64,000 nucleotides of DNA from JBNRMR01 sp050942895 (GCA_050942895.1 JBMNOE010000014.1:1-64000); one strand, 5' to 3'. Positions 26,207 to 35,932 are shown, numbered from the stretch's first letter. A program made the numbers and translations. Notes: generated by a model from the sequence alone, not told the origin.

Positions 26207-28522
26207 TTAAGGATTGTGCATACTCCTGAAAAATTTGCCCGGGGTTATCCCTTCCTCCTTGGAGAAAGCACGGCGAAAGGTCTTGACGCTGGTATAGCCC
26301 ACCATTTGGGAAAGTCTTTCGATGCTGACGCTTTGCCGAGCTGCGATTTGCTTGGCGTTTGAAATCCTGACATGGTTGATGTAATCCAAAACGCCCAATG
26401 AAGTGGCGCGCCGGAAATGATGAGATACGGTTTTTGGGCTGATCTCAAGGGCATTGGCGATGGCTGTTATGTTCAGATTTGAGTCCTTGTAGTTTTCATC
26501 CACATACTGCATCACCTGCAGCGCCAGCTCACTGTTCTTTTCACCGCTGTACATGCTTATATACGAACAGATATAGCGTATGATATCAAGTATTTCCTTC
26601 TCCAAAACATTTTTGTTTTCAATTTCACCCAGCAGACTGATTTTCTCGCGCAGCCGGTCCAGCACGTCCACGTCGAAAGGGAAGGCGGCAAGAAATGAAT
26701 CCATAGCCCTGTCCAGCACTGTGAAAAGGAGATTCAGCGCGGGCTTTCCGGTCAAAGTCGTGGCTTCGCTTATCTGTGCCATCAGCTCGGCAGCGGCGCT
26801 TAAAGCGGCTTCATGGTCGCCGTTTTCAACCGCCATCCTCATCCTGCGCTCCAGCAGATCTTTCTGTGGGCGGGAATAATCAAATACGCTCTTGAGATTT
26901 TTTGTATGTATGATCCCCGTCTCGCCTGCGTCCTGGGCATAGTCGAAGGTTTCCAGTATCTCCCTGTAGGATGTCGCAAGCTGGTCTACACCAAGGGCCT
27001 GTTCGCTCACGACTAAAGTCATGTCGATGCCAAACTTGCTTTCAAAAAAGTCATGAAGAACAGAGAGCCTCTCCGTTCCTGCGTCAGAGGATATTGAAAG
27101 AGCCCCGTTGCCATCTGCAAATATGTAGACCATATAGTCGCCGTCGTGAACGCGGCTATATTCGTATCCGTTTTCCAACAGCTCTGCAAATACATTGTCC
27201 ACAGCAAAGCTCATTATGTCATAATACATGCTCTGGCTTTCATATAGCGACCTTTGAAGCTCTTTGTCGGCTGCGAAGCGCACCGAAACGATGGTTATCG
27301 GCTTTGTGCCATACATTTCGTGGATGTTGCGGGCGACTTCGCTGTCCGCTTTTTTATCTACCCGCCCCACAAGAAGGGAGAGCAGATACTTCTCTTTGAT
27401 ACTCTCGCGTTGTGAAAGCAATGTGTCCTTTATGCTGCTGTTTTCGGTCTCAAGGGCGGTGTAGGCCTCTTTTATGATGGTGAATTCGTTGCCTTTGGCG
27501 GAAATATCCGCTGCGTTCATGGCAGACATGATCTCCGACAGGGGCATGTAGTTCCTGGAGACGAACCAGATCATCAGCCCTATGCCTATTATCATTGATA
27601 CTATGGTGGTGATAGCCAGGTTTTTCATTACCAATGCCGTCTGCTGATGCATCTGCGCCATGGGCGTTATGACCAGATAATACCAGGGGGCTTCATCAGA
27701 AGGGGCATAGTCACACATATACTCAACGCCTCCGCTGGTAAAATGTAAAACGCCGCCGTCTTTTTCAGGTAAAAAGAAATCAGCCGTGCTGATGATATCA
27801 TTGCTGTTCCAGCCCCAAAGCCGCGTACCGTCCTCGCCGACGATGATATAACGCGCATCTGCGGAGAGAACTGAAAGGCTGTCACATGGAAGCGACACGA
27901 AGAGATTCACATTGCTTTTTTCATTTGTGGCGGATTTGTATACGGAGATATTGTTCTGATAGGTGAAAAGATCCCTGCCGAAGTTCGTATAGGTGAGGTA
28001 GGGGGATATGGTATATTCCGATTTTTTGTTTTGGCTTAAAAGCGCCATCCATTGGCCTGAGGAGAGGCTGGCGCGTTTTTCGCCGGGCAGGGCTTCATGC
28101 AGCATTGTATAGCTGTTTGCTGTTTGGTGGGTGACTAAATGGTCGCCGTCCTCCATGTAGAGCAGCACAGAGAGATCCGGGTTGGAGGCGCGATGAATAT
28201 TGAAAAAGCTTGCGCACTGGTATGACAGCCACAATCTGTTGCTTTCGTTGGAGCCCGAGACGGCGTGAAAGCGCTCATCCGCCAAAATGGTCGTGGCGGT
28301 ATAGCGCAGACTCTCAAGCGTGCCGTCCACATCGTTTTTAAAGCTTTCAAGGACTATATCATTTGCACGTTCAACTTCGCTTATGAGAATCCTGCGGCTC
28401 ATTATATTATTGTACACACCAAAAATAATGGGGATCAGCAAAATAAAAAGATATGAAAGCCCCCAACTCACAAGCACGCTCTTGGTTTTTAACAGCCTCA
28501 AAGCTTCGCGTATTCGGTTCAT
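26207..28522 (-). CDS. Membrane-bound AraC-family regulator (YesN-like)
   Basis: A 771-residue regulator with a transmembrane segment at about 17-38 (SWGLSYLFILLIPIIFGVY), an extracellular sensor domain (about 40-290), a second transmembrane helix (ITTIVSMIIGIGLMIWFV, about 300-320), a cytoplasmic linker and a C-terminal AraC two-helix DNA-binding domain (last 100 residues; NITAIANALEISPKTVSHHFR, IERLSQMVGYTSVKTFRRAF). Such proteins sense sugars outside and control neighbouring lplBC-type importers. It is transcribed divergently from ABC set 1. GGGAGAAAG precedes its ATG. Confidence 0.88.
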   Translation of the reverse strand: MNRIREALRLLKTKSVLVSWGLSYLFILLIPIIFGVYNNIMSRRILISEVERANDIVLESFKNDVDGTLESLRYTATTILADERFHAVSGSNESNRLWLSYQCASFFNIHRASNPDLSVLLYMEDGDHLVTHQTANSYTMLHEALPGEKRASLSSGQWMALLSQNKKSEYTISPYLTYTNFGRDLFTYQNNISVYKSATNEKSNVNLFVSLPCDSLSVLSADARYIIVGEDGTRLWGWNSNDIISTADFFLPEKDGGVLHFTSGGVEYMCDYAPSDEAPWYYLVITPMAQMHQQTALVMKNLAITTIVSMIIGIGLMIWFVSRNYMPLSEIMSAMNAADISAKGNEFTIIKEAYTALETENSSIKDTLLSQRESIKEKYLLSLLVGRVDKKADSEVARNIHEMYGTKPITIVSVRFAADKELQRSLYESQSMYYDIMSFAVDNVFAELLENGYEYSRVHDGDYMVYIFADGNGALSISSDAGTERLSVLHDFFESKFGIDMTLVVSEQALGVDQLATSYREILETFDYAQDAGETGIIHTKNLKSVFDYSRPQKDLLERRMRMAVENGDHEAALSAAAELMAQISEATTLTGKPALNLLFTVLDRAMDSFLAAFPFDVDVLDRLREKISLLGEIENKNVLEKEILDIIRYICSYISMYSGEKNSELALQVMQYVDENYKDSNLNITAIANALEISPKTVSHHFRRATSLGVLDYINHVRISNAKQIAARQSVSIERLSQMVGYTSVKTFRRAFSKEEGITPGKFFRSMHNP

Positions 28523-28704
28523 TTCTTTCTCCCAAACTGGTTATATCTATATGATATAACATATAAAAGCATAAAGCCAGCGATTGAAAGGTCAAAACTT
28601 CCTTTTAGGCACCGTACTTTCGGCAAAAAAGGGTCAAAAAGAGAACTTGTTCAGAAAGGCACGCCGATTTTCACCCTTTTCCGAAACTGTCCGGTCTATT
28701 ATTT

Positions 28705-28724
28705 GTATTGTTATGATACAATAC
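28705..28724. promoter_or_regulatory. Inverted repeat in the divergent control region of ABC set 1
   Basis: GTATTGT-TATGAT-ACAATAC is a perfect 7-bp inverted repeat in the 370-base gap between the AraC regulator and the solute-binding-protein gene. It is a candidate site for the local regulator and overlaps possible -10 hexamers (TATGAT, TACAAT). The rest of the gap is AT-rich; I see no RNA gene there. Confidence 0.45.
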
Positions 28725-28892
28725 TTTTGCAATGAATTTAATTAAAATAATTGAAACCGCGTTCAGGTTTGCAGATCGACCTTTTAATAGATTGAATATA
28801 TTTGTTATATTTGGTGTTAATATGGCTTTGACGTCGCAAGACGGTTGAGCATATACAAGTTTTATGACCATTCAATACGAAGGAGGAACAGT

Positions 28893-30602
28893 ATGTTCAT
28901 AAGGAACAAGGCAAAGAATGCAAAGAATGTTTTGATATGCGTCCTGATTGCGGCGATGGTGCTGGCTCTGGGCGCATGCAACACGGGTTCGGGAACTTCG
29001 CCCACCGCTGCGGCAACAAGCACTGCCGCCAGTTCAGGCGCGCCGGCCTCCACTCCTGCCGTGGGAGCGGGCGATCAAAGCACGGATGCGCCGGTCGTCG
29101 AAGGCGTATCCTATCCCTTGGACACCAATGTAAAACTTACCTACGCTCTGCAAACGCAGACACAGGTCACATCATTGTACACCGGTCTTGGCGACGCTCC
29201 CTTCGGAAAGGCGCTCATGGAGCAGACCGGCGTGGAGGTGGACTTTCAATACCTTCTGAACAAAGAGGCATTTTCGCTGATATTCGCCTCCGGCGACTAT
29301 CCTGACATTTTCGATTATGACTTTAAGGCCAACTACGCAGGCGGCTTAGAGCAGGCAATAAACGAAAATGTTATAGTTCCAATAAACGACTATATCGAAA
29401 CATGCGCGCCGGATTACTGGGCTGTCATCAACAGCGATCCAATTTGGCTTAAGGCAAACAAAACCTCCCAGGGCGATTTCTATGGCTTCACATTCCTGCT
29501 GGAGGAAGCGGGAGGATATCTCCAGGTTACAAACGGCGCCGTTATCCGTGATGACTGGTGCCGCGACCTTGGCATCGACCTTCCGGAAACCCCCACTGAG
29601 GTCTACGAGATGCTGAAGCTATTCAAGGAGGAAAAAGGCGCAACCGCTCCCTTCTCCTACCATGAGCTGCACGCAAACGGATATTTCTTCTCATGGGCGG
29701 GCGTGCCCTACCGTGACTGGTACCAGATCGACGGCAAGGTGGGCTTTGGCGCATACAACCCGAATGTGAAAGAGGTTTATCTTTACTTGAACAAGCTTTA
29801 CAGCGAGGGCCTGATAGACAAAAACTATGCCACCCTGGATACCGACACATATCGCTCCAACTTTATGAACGGCGTATCAGGAATGCTGTTCAGGAATCTC
29901 GCCGGCGGCATAGCCACATTCATAGAGACGATGCGCAACGATGAAAACCCCGAATGGAGCTGCACCGGCGGGCCGTATCTGGTGGCGGATGAACTGAAGG
30001 GCACCGGCGCTACCCCCATGGCGGGACAGCTTAAGGAAGGGGTCAATTCAACGGTTCTGGTAATCTCATCTGCCTGCGAGGAAGTTGAGACGGCGGTTAA
30101 ATTTCTGAACTACGGCTACACTGATGCCGGAGATCTGCTCTATAACTTCGGGGTCGAGGGCGTGAGCTATGAAATGGTAGACGGCAAGCCTATATACACC
30201 GAAGAAGTGACCGATAATCCCGACGGCCTTGCGATGCAGTACGCCATGGCAAAATACTGCCGCTCATGGAGCAGCGGGCCCTTCGTGCAGGATTTGGGCT
30301 ATGGCGAGCAATATAATTTCCGCCTGCCTGAACAGCGTCTGGCCGTTGAAAACTGGTCCAACACCAATGCCAAGGACCATGTCATCCATTATGTGAACGT
30401 TTCTGCTGCAAACTCATCGGAGTTTGCGAACATAATGAGCGAAGTGAACACATACGTGGTGGAGATGATGATCAAGTTCGTCACCGGGCAGATAGATATC
30501 GAGACCGAGTTTGACAACTACCTGGGGCAGCTTAAAAAGCTTGGCATTGAAACTGCAATCCAGTACTATCAGGAATCCCTTGATGAGTTTAATGCTCGCT
30601 GA
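28893..30602 (+). CDS. Extracellular sugar-binding lipoprotein, ABC set 1
   Basis: A 569-residue solute-binding protein of the LplA/family-1 type. The signal peptide ends in lipobox LGAC with Cys29 as the lipidated residue; an Ala/Thr/Ser linker follows (about 30-65), then the two-lobed binding protein (FASGDYPDIFDYD is the typical family segment). The ATG at 28893 has GAAGGAGGA directly upstream; the longer frame from 28845 lacks one and would hide the signal peptide. It is followed by a strong intercistronic hairpin and two permeases. The sugar is unknown; relatives bind oligosaccharides such as aldouronates. Confidence 0.9.
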   Translation: MFIRNKAKNAKNVLICVLIAAMVLALGACNTGSGTSPTAAATSTAASSGAPASTPAVGAGDQSTDAPVVEGVSYPLDTNVKLTYALQTQTQVTSLYTGLGDAPFGKALMEQTGVEVDFQYLLNKEAFSLIFASGDYPDIFDYDFKANYAGGLEQAINENVIVPINDYIETCAPDYWAVINSDPIWLKANKTSQGDFYGFTFLLEEAGGYLQVTNGAVIRDDWCRDLGIDLPETPTEVYEMLKLFKEEKGATAPFSYHELHANGYFFSWAGVPYRDWYQIDGKVGFGAYNPNVKEVYLYLNKLYSEGLIDKNYATLDTDTYRSNFMNGVSGMLFRNLAGGIATFIETMRNDENPEWSCTGGPYLVADELKGTGATPMAGQLKEGVNSTVLVISSACEEVETAVKFLNYGYTDAGDLLYNFGVEGVSYEMVDGKPIYTEEVTDNPDGLAMQYAMAKYCRSWSSGPFVQDLGYGEQYNFRLPEQRLAVENWSNTNAKDHVIHYVNVSAANSSEFANIMSEVNTYVVEMMIKFVTGQIDIETEFDNYLGQLKKLGIETAIQYYQESLDEFNAR

Positions 30603-30644
30603 CTTTTCACATCTTTTTACATCTAAGGCTTAGCTAACCGGTGA

Positions 30645-30675
30645 GCCGGGGAGGCATTGATGGTGTCTCCCCGGC
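30645..30675 (+). other. Intercistronic hairpin between binding protein and permease
   Basis: GCCGGGGAG (30645-30653) pairs perfectly with CTCCCCGGC (30667-30675). No T-run follows, so it is more likely an RNA-stabilising or processing element that keeps the binding-protein mRNA more abundant than the permease part, as in other binding-protein operons. Confidence 0.6.
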
Positions 30676-30700
30676 ACAATAAAGCAGAGGAGGGCATTTT

Positions 30701-31672
30701 ATGGAGAGAACCGGCGTTAAAACTGAGGCGATCACGGGCGCTGCAAGCGGGCGCGGCTATTGGAAGCGCCTTATGAAGGATATCGGGAAGGATTACGACG
30801 CGTATATTCTGGTGCTTCCGGTTATCGCATTTTATCTCATATTTGCCTATAAACCAATGTATGGGGCGATAATCGCCTTCAAAAACTATTCCCCAGGTCT
30901 TGGAATTATCAAAAGCCCGTGGGCAGGCAGCTATGGTTTTCAGCATTTCTTGAGTTTTTTTAACTCATATTATTTTGGAAGAGTCATAAAAAACACGCTT
31001 GTTATAAGCATGACTACTCTCATATTTGGGTTTCCCGCGCCGATAATTTTAGCGCTTCTCTTGAACGAAGTGAAAAACTTGGCATTTAAGAGGATAGTGC
31101 AGACGATTTCATATCTTCCGCATTTCATATCTACCGTCGTGCTCTGCTCTCTTGTGCGAATATTTACAAGGAGCGGCGGAATTATCAACAACATGTTGCT
31201 GCCTTTGGGGCTGCGCTCGGGAGATATGCTGGGCCACGCCAGCTATTTCGTGCCTCTATATGTCATTTCGGGAATATGGTCGGAGGTGGGATGGGGCTCC
31301 ATCATATACCTTGCGGCGCTTTCAGGCATTGACCAGGAGCTCTATGAGGCGGCGCGCATCGATGGTGCAAACCGCTGGCAACAGACATTGCATGTTACGC
31401 TTCCCGGTATACTGGGAACGATAATAATATTGTTCATACTGCGCATGGGCGGCGTTATGAACGTGGGACATGAAAAGATACTGCTGCTTTATAATGAAGG
31501 CATATACGACACGGCGGATGTCATCTCCACATTTGTGTACCGGCGCGGCCTGTTGGATTTTAGCTGGAGCTACAGCTCCGCAGTGGGTCTTTTCAATTCT
31601 GTCATTAATTTCATGCTTGTGGTGACATTCAATAAGCTTAGTAGCAAGTTCAGCGAATACAGCTTATGGTAA
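30701..31672 (+). CDS. Sugar ABC permease, LplB type (set 1)
   Basis: A 323-residue permease with six predicted transmembrane helices after a hydrophilic N-terminus. The N-terminal pattern YDAYILVLPVIAFYLIFAYKPMYG is typical of LplB. The ATPase-contact EAA loop is YEAARIDGANRWQQTLHVTLPG (shortened here to its core EAARIDGA). AGAGGAGG precedes the ATG. It forms a heterodimer with the next gene product; no ATPase gene is present in the operon. Confidence 0.92.
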   Translation: MERTGVKTEAITGAASGRGYWKRLMKDIGKDYDAYILVLPVIAFYLIFAYKPMYGAIIAFKNYSPGLGIIKSPWAGSYGFQHFLSFFNSYYFGRVIKNTLVISMTTLIFGFPAPIILALLLNEVKNLAFKRIVQTISYLPHFISTVVLCSLVRIFTRSGGIINNMLLPLGLRSGDMLGHASYFVPLYVISGIWSEVGWGSIIYLAALSGIDQELYEAARIDGANRWQQTLHVTLPGILGTIIILFILRMGGVMNVGHEKILLLYNEGIYDTADVISTFVYRRGLLDFSWSYSSAVGLFNSVINFMLVVTFNKLSSKFSEYSLW

Positions 31673-31685
31673 TGGAGGAGGACAT

Positions 31686-32570
31686 ATGATAAGAGAAGGC
31701 GGAGTCGGCAAGCGGATGTTCGACGCTTGCAACACGATATTCATGATTATGATCATTATCGTGACAGCATATCCCATGTACTATGTGATCGTATCCTCGT
31801 TCAGCGATCCAAAGACGCTGGCGCGCACCAACGAGGTCCTTCTATGGCCGCTAAAGCCCTATACTCTCAGGGCGTATGAAAGGGTATTCGCCAATCCCAA
31901 CATAGTAAACGGCTACAAGAACACGCTTTTTGTGCTGGTGTTCGGCGTGGGCATAAACATAGTGATGACCTGCTTGGGCGCATACTTTCTTTGCCTTAAA
32001 AACGTGCGCTGGAGCGTGGGCATAATGTTTTTCATAGTGCTGACCCGCTATTTTAACGGCGGAATGATACCCACCTACCTGAACGTGAGGGATTTAGGGC
32101 TGATCGACAGCCTGTGGGCGCTGATATTGCCGGTGGCGATAAACACATATAACTTGATAATAATGAGAACGGCATTCAAGGCTGTGCCGGAAAGCCTTAT
32201 TGAATCGGCGAAGCTGGACGGCGCAAGGCACAGCACAATATTAATCAGGATTATGCTGCCCCTATGCAAGGCGACGATAGCGGTTTTAGTGCTTTATTAC
32301 GGCGTTTCCCACTGGAACTCCTGGTTCAACGCCTCCATATACCTTCGCAGAAACACCCTTTGGCCTTTGCAGTTGGTGATGAGAGAAATACTTTTGAGCA
32401 CCCAGCAGTCCACTGCGGTGGGGGGAGCTGAGCTGGACGAACTGGCGGAGCTGGCGGAGCTGATAAAATATGCGCTGATCGTGGTAGGCACGCTGCCAAT
32501 ACTTATACTCTATCCATTCCTGCAAAAATACTTTGTCCATGGGGTGATGATAGGCGCCATAAAGGGCTGA
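31686..32570 (+). CDS. Sugar ABC permease, LplC/YtcP type (set 1)
   Basis: A 294-residue second permease, 13 bases after the first. Six helices; SFSDPKTL and GGMIPTYLNVRDLGLIDSLWAL are characteristic of LplC/YtcP. EAA loop core ESAKLDGARH. The C-terminus HGVMIGAIKG matches the conserved end of the family, also seen in both other sets in this window. GGAGGA precedes the ATG. No clear terminator follows before the convergent LacI gene. Confidence 0.92.
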   Translation: MIREGGVGKRMFDACNTIFMIMIIIVTAYPMYYVIVSSFSDPKTLARTNEVLLWPLKPYTLRAYERVFANPNIVNGYKNTLFVLVFGVGINIVMTCLGAYFLCLKNVRWSVGIMFFIVLTRYFNGGMIPTYLNVRDLGLIDSLWALILPVAINTYNLIIMRTAFKAVPESLIESAKLDGARHSTILIRIMLPLCKATIAVLVLYYGVSHWNSWFNASIYLRRNTLWPLQLVMREILLSTQQSTAVGGAELDELAELAELIKYALIVVGTLPILILYPFLQKYFVHGVMIGAIKG

Positions 32571-32636
32571 TTCCTTGCCCGAGGGCCTTTCTTTTAAGGC
32601 ATATTCATTAAATAATAAAATATCCGCAGCTTGCGC

Positions 32637-33686
32637 TCAGGATGCAAAAAAGTGGAAGTTGCTCTTAAGCAGCAGGGTCACGGGCAGTTCGTCCGACACG
32701 GTTATGAAGCGGTTGGCCGTCAAATATTCGTGCATCATCGTGACGGCACGCTCCCCCTGCTCCCTGTGGGACTGGTAAACAGTCGCTGTTATTGTGCCAT
32801 CCTGAAAATAAGGCGCCAGCTCGTGAAAGGCGTCCGTGCCCACAAATATGATATCATTTTTATCTTTTCGCTGTGCAATGGCTTTGCACATCAAAAAAGT
32901 GTTGCGCGCATTGCAGGCGAACACGCCGCGGAATTGATGCGCATCTAAAAGAGAATTAATTTTTTCGGCGACTCTTGCTCCGCCAAATCCCTCCACTTTA
33001 ACCACTTCAAACGCAGGGAAGTTATTTTTAATATGCCCCTCGAAGGCGGAGGCATATATGCTGTTGCTGTATATTTCAGAATGCCCCGATAGCAAAAGTA
33101 TCTTCCCGGTTTTTGAAGGGATGGCAACGGCGAAAAACTCCGCGGCCATCTGCCCGCAAATCCGGTGGTCAACCTTTATGCTGGACAGGCATTTTGTGTC
33201 CTGCTCGTAGCTGGAAATTAAAATCACCGGTATATCCCTTCGGGAAAAGCGGGCCACCCACTCGCCGGATTCCAAGTTGTCCGCAACGGTTATCAACCCG
33301 TCTATTCTATCGATTTCGCTGTCATATAATTCCTTCAGAGCCAGCGCAATTTCATCCAGGCTGTGGCTGTGTTCAAAAAAAAGAAAGTTGACCTTATACA
33401 GCTTAAGCCTTTTTGCCGCTTCATTAATTCCGCGCCAAACACCGCGGAAATAATACTGGTCCTCTCCGCGCTCCTCGGGTAAAACCACGGCAATGGTGGG
33501 CTGCTTGCGCTTGAGCATGGAGGCCACCGCATCCACGCTGTAGTTGGATCTTTCAACTTCCTCCAATATGAGCTTGCGGGTTTTTTCTCCGACGCCGGCC
33601 TTTCCATAAATTGCCCGGTGCACTGTGCCGATAGAAACGCCAGTTCTCTCTGCAATCTGCTTCAGCGTTGTTTTCTGCTTTTCCAT
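32637..33686 (-). CDS. LacI-family transcriptional regulator
   Basis: A 349-residue repressor. The N-terminal helix-turn-helix and hinge are classic: TLKQIAERTGVSIGTVHRAI then SNYSVDAVASMLKRKQPTIAVVLP. The periplasmic-binding-protein-like effector domain spans about 60-340 (DRIDGLITVADN, IPVILISSYE, GVFACNARNTFLMCKAI). HRAI instead of the usual SRVL/SRAL at the recognition helix is a minor variant. GGAGG precedes the ATG. It is divergent from the 33.9-38.7 kb operon, which it may control. Effector unknown. Confidence 0.9.
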   Translation of the reverse strand: MEKQKTTLKQIAERTGVSIGTVHRAIYGKAGVGEKTRKLILEEVERSNYSVDAVASMLKRKQPTIAVVLPEERGEDQYYFRGVWRGINEAAKRLKLYKVNFLFFEHSHSLDEIALALKELYDSEIDRIDGLITVADNLESGEWVARFSRRDIPVILISSYEQDTKCLSSIKVDHRICGQMAAEFFAVAIPSKTGKILLLSGHSEIYSNSIYASAFEGHIKNNFPAFEVVKVEGFGGARVAEKINSLLDAHQFRGVFACNARNTFLMCKAIAQRKDKNDIIFVGTDAFHELAPYFQDGTITATVYQSHREQGERAVTMMHEYLTANRFITVSDELPVTLLLKSNFHFFAS

Positions 33687-33807
33687 AAGTCCTCCGCATA
33701 TTGTGTTAAAGATACTGTATTATAGCAAAGTAAAAAAGTCAACGTGTTTTAGTAGAACGATTTAATAAAAGCTATTACAAAATAACGGCAAGTTTGCGTT
33801 AATTGTA

Positions 33808-33836
33808 TTGACAGCAAATTTACACTATGATATCTT
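33808..33836 (+). promoter_or_regulatory. Promoter of the sufS-isomerase operon
   Basis: Perfect TTGACA (33808-33813), a 17-base spacer and TATCTT (33831-33836), 57 bases before the first gene. Confidence 0.75.
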
Positions 33837-33892
33837 ATAAGAGATAACGATTTAGTGATATGTTTTCTCTCCGTTAATAAAGGGGTGACACC

Positions 33893-34294
33893 TTGGAATT
33901 GTTGGGAAACAATCGGCTTGAGGCTCAGGAATACGCTGACCGCATGCTTAAGGCCCATCAGTACGCCGATTTTTACGAAGCCTTGCGTGGGTGGATTCTT
34001 GTTCGCCTGCAGCTTGAGTGCGATGAGGCGGAGGAGGATCTGCTGTCGCTGTGCGCCTTCAGCATAAAGCGCATTGCGGCGGGCAATGCCGGAATTCACG
34101 AGCTTGTGGACAAATATGATTGCCATCAAACCAGCGTGATGGTGCGCAAGAAGGTGCTGCTGATAATGGCGCTTGAAAAGCTGATGGGGATTCGATTTGA
34201 CGACGACACCGCCCATGAACTGGACACTGTGACGCTTTTGGCGCAGGCCGCCTTTGTCGAATACAGAGGAAAAGAGGTGAAGCAGCATGTATGA
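33893..34294 (+). CDS. Uncharacterised 133-residue protein upstream of sufS
   Basis: I do not recognise this protein. It is 133 residues, acidic and mostly helical by composition, with no signal peptide or membrane segment. It starts at TTG after AGGGGTGA. Its end overlaps sufS by eight bases, and a sufE-like gene follows, so a role in sulfur transfer or in delivering sulfur to a partner is suggested by context only. The C-terminal segment GIRFDDDTAHELDTVTLLAQAAFVE faintly resembles carrier-protein helices but lacks a phosphopantetheine serine motif. It has only two cysteines visible in the middle (DKYDC, LCAF), plus one in LECDE. Confidence 0.65.
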   Translation: MELLGNNRLEAQEYADRMLKAHQYADFYEALRGWILVRLQLECDEAEEDLLSLCAFSIKRIAAGNAGIHELVDKYDCHQTSVMVRKKVLLIMALEKLMGIRFDDDTAHELDTVTLLAQAAFVEYRGKEVKQHV

Positions 34295-35531
34295 TGTGCA
34301 GCGCATACGGCAGGGTTTTCCTTATTTTTCTGCGGAAGGAGCGGCGGTCTATTTGGACAATGCCTCCACCACACAGAAGCCCTGGCCGGTCATAAACGCT
34401 GTTTCGGGGGTATATCAGGGCGGCATGGCCAATGTTCGCCGGGGCAACTATCGCCTCAGCCGTCAGACGGAGGGCCTGTATCAGCGGGCGCGTCAAATAG
34501 CCGGAGAGTTTTTGGGCGCGGCCGTCGAGAAAGAAATCATTTTTACTCGCTCCACCACTGAAAGCATAAACCTTGTCGCCCAGTGCTTCTGCAAAGAGCG
34601 GCTTGTTCGGGGCGGCAATATCGTGATAACCGAGGTTGAGCATCACTCCAACTGGCTGCCTTGGCAGGCCCTGTGCGCTGAAAAATCTGCGGAGCTGAGG
34701 GTTGTGCCCATAATGGAGGGAGGAGCGGAAGCATTCGCCGCCGCATTGGACGCCGATACCGCCATGGCAGCAGTGGCGGACACATCGAACAGCCTTGGCA
34801 CTATACTGCCGCTTCGGGAAATGATAAAAGCCGCCCATGGCAAGGGGATTCCCGTGCTGGTGGACGGCGCTCAAGCTGTTTCCCATAAGGAAGTCGATGT
34901 TCAGCAGATGGGCTGTGATTTTTACTGTTTCTCCGGGCATAAGCTGTACGGACCAACGGGGATAGGCGTACTGTACGGCAAGAAAGAACTTCTGGAAACA
35001 ATGGCGCCATATCAGCTTGGCGGGGGGATGGTAAATCAGGTGGGAGAAAGGCCGCAGGAAAATATATACGCCCCCATTCCTGACAAATTTGAAGCCGGTA
35101 CGCCGAATATCGCCGGCGCTGCCGGGCTTGCCGCTGCAATGGAATACTTGCGGAGCCTGGGGCTTGATAATATCAGGCGGCATGAAAGCGCTCTGTACAG
35201 CCGTTTGGCGGATAATCTTAAGGCGATACCCGGAGCGCATATTCTGGGCGGAAGGCAGAAACACGGCTCCATAATTTCGCTGGGACTCATGGGCGCATCG
35301 GCCTATGATGCGGGTGTGTACCTTGACCTTCGCGGCATTGCTGTGCGGGCGGGCGAACACTGTGCACAGCCCCTAATGAAACGGCTCGGCCTTTCAGGCG
35401 CGCTGCGGGTTTCGCTTGGCATATACAACGATGGGAAGGAGGTCGATTTGTTCTGTGAAGCCCTTGAATCCTTCATGCGGCTATACGGGCCTTCAAGGCA
35501 TCATATATCAAAGGCAAAAGCGGATAGTTGA
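34287..35531 (+). CDS. sufS: Cysteine desulfurase, SufS type
   Basis: A 414-residue group II PLP enzyme releasing sulfur from cysteine as a persulfide. The PLP lysine is Lys219 in SGHKLYGPTG; YLDNASTTQKP opens the fold; the active-site cysteine is Cys359 in RAGEHCAQPLM. It lacks the usual sufC-sufD-sufU/sufB partners and instead lies between the 133-residue protein and a SufE-like protein. The overlapping starts indicate one translational unit. It may serve Fe-S assembly or a dedicated thiolation pathway. Confidence 0.92.
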   Translation: MYDVQRIRQGFPYFSAEGAAVYLDNASTTQKPWPVINAVSGVYQGGMANVRRGNYRLSRQTEGLYQRARQIAGEFLGAAVEKEIIFTRSTTESINLVAQCFCKERLVRGGNIVITEVEHHSNWLPWQALCAEKSAELRVVPIMEGGAEAFAAALDADTAMAAVADTSNSLGTILPLREMIKAAHGKGIPVLVDGAQAVSHKEVDVQQMGCDFYCFSGHKLYGPTGIGVLYGKKELLETMAPYQLGGGMVNQVGERPQENIYAPIPDKFEAGTPNIAGAAGLAAAMEYLRSLGLDNIRRHESALYSRLADNLKAIPGAHILGGRQKHGSIISLGLMGASAYDAGVYLDLRGIAVRAGEHCAQPLMKRLGLSGALRVSLGIYNDGKEVDLFCEALESFMRLYGPSRHHISKAKADS

Positions 35532-35919
35532 GCGCTTTGAAGCAATGGATGAGCTGGAGCGGTTTGATTATCTGATGGCGATGTCCCTTTCGAAAAGCCA
35601 TGAAGCCGATGATGGGCAGCGGAGCTCCAAGCATTATATCCACGGATGTCAGGCAGGGCTGTGGGTTCAGGCGAAATGGCGGGATCGTGAGCTTATCATC
35701 GCTGCCGGAAGCGATGCGATGCTGGTGACCGCCTTGGCGAATCTGATTATTTCTGCGGTTAAGGGATGCTCCGCCGAGGAGATCGCCGGGGCGGAGATAG
35801 ACTTTTTCAATGCTCCATCCTTTAAGGGCCTTCTCTCCGGTGAGACCGCCGCCAGCCTTAAAAACATGGTGGATTTTATTAAAGCCGGAGCAGCCTTGGC
35901 GCTGCGAAAGCATATGTGA
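35455..35919 (+). CDS. sufE: SufE-like sulfur acceptor
   Basis: SufE family: DELERFDYLMAMS helix, acceptor cysteine in YIHGCQAGLWVQA (codon 35647-35649), SDAMLVTALANLIISAVKG and FFNAPSFKGLLS. SufE takes the persulfide from SufS and stimulates it. The start is uncertain: the N-terminal helix typical of the family extends upstream of the first internal ATG (35545), so a start overlapping sufS is required. GTG 35455, 12 bases after AAGGAGG, is my choice; ATG 35416 is another. Separate SufE with SufS is more typical of Proteobacteria; many Bacillota use SufU. Confidence 0.82.
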   Translation: MKPLNPSCGYTGLQGIIYQRQKRIVERFEAMDELERFDYLMAMSLSKSHEADDGQRSSKHYIHGCQAGLWVQAKWRDRELIIAAGSDAMLVTALANLIISAVKGCSAEEIAGAEIDFFNAPSFKGLLSGETAASLKNMVDFIKAGAALALRKHM

Positions 35920-35932
35920 AAAGCGCGGCGGC

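Noticed and set aside
34059..35360. 433-codon antisense frame across sufS
   Set aside because: SufS has clear catalytic motifs on the plus strand; the antisense frame has none.
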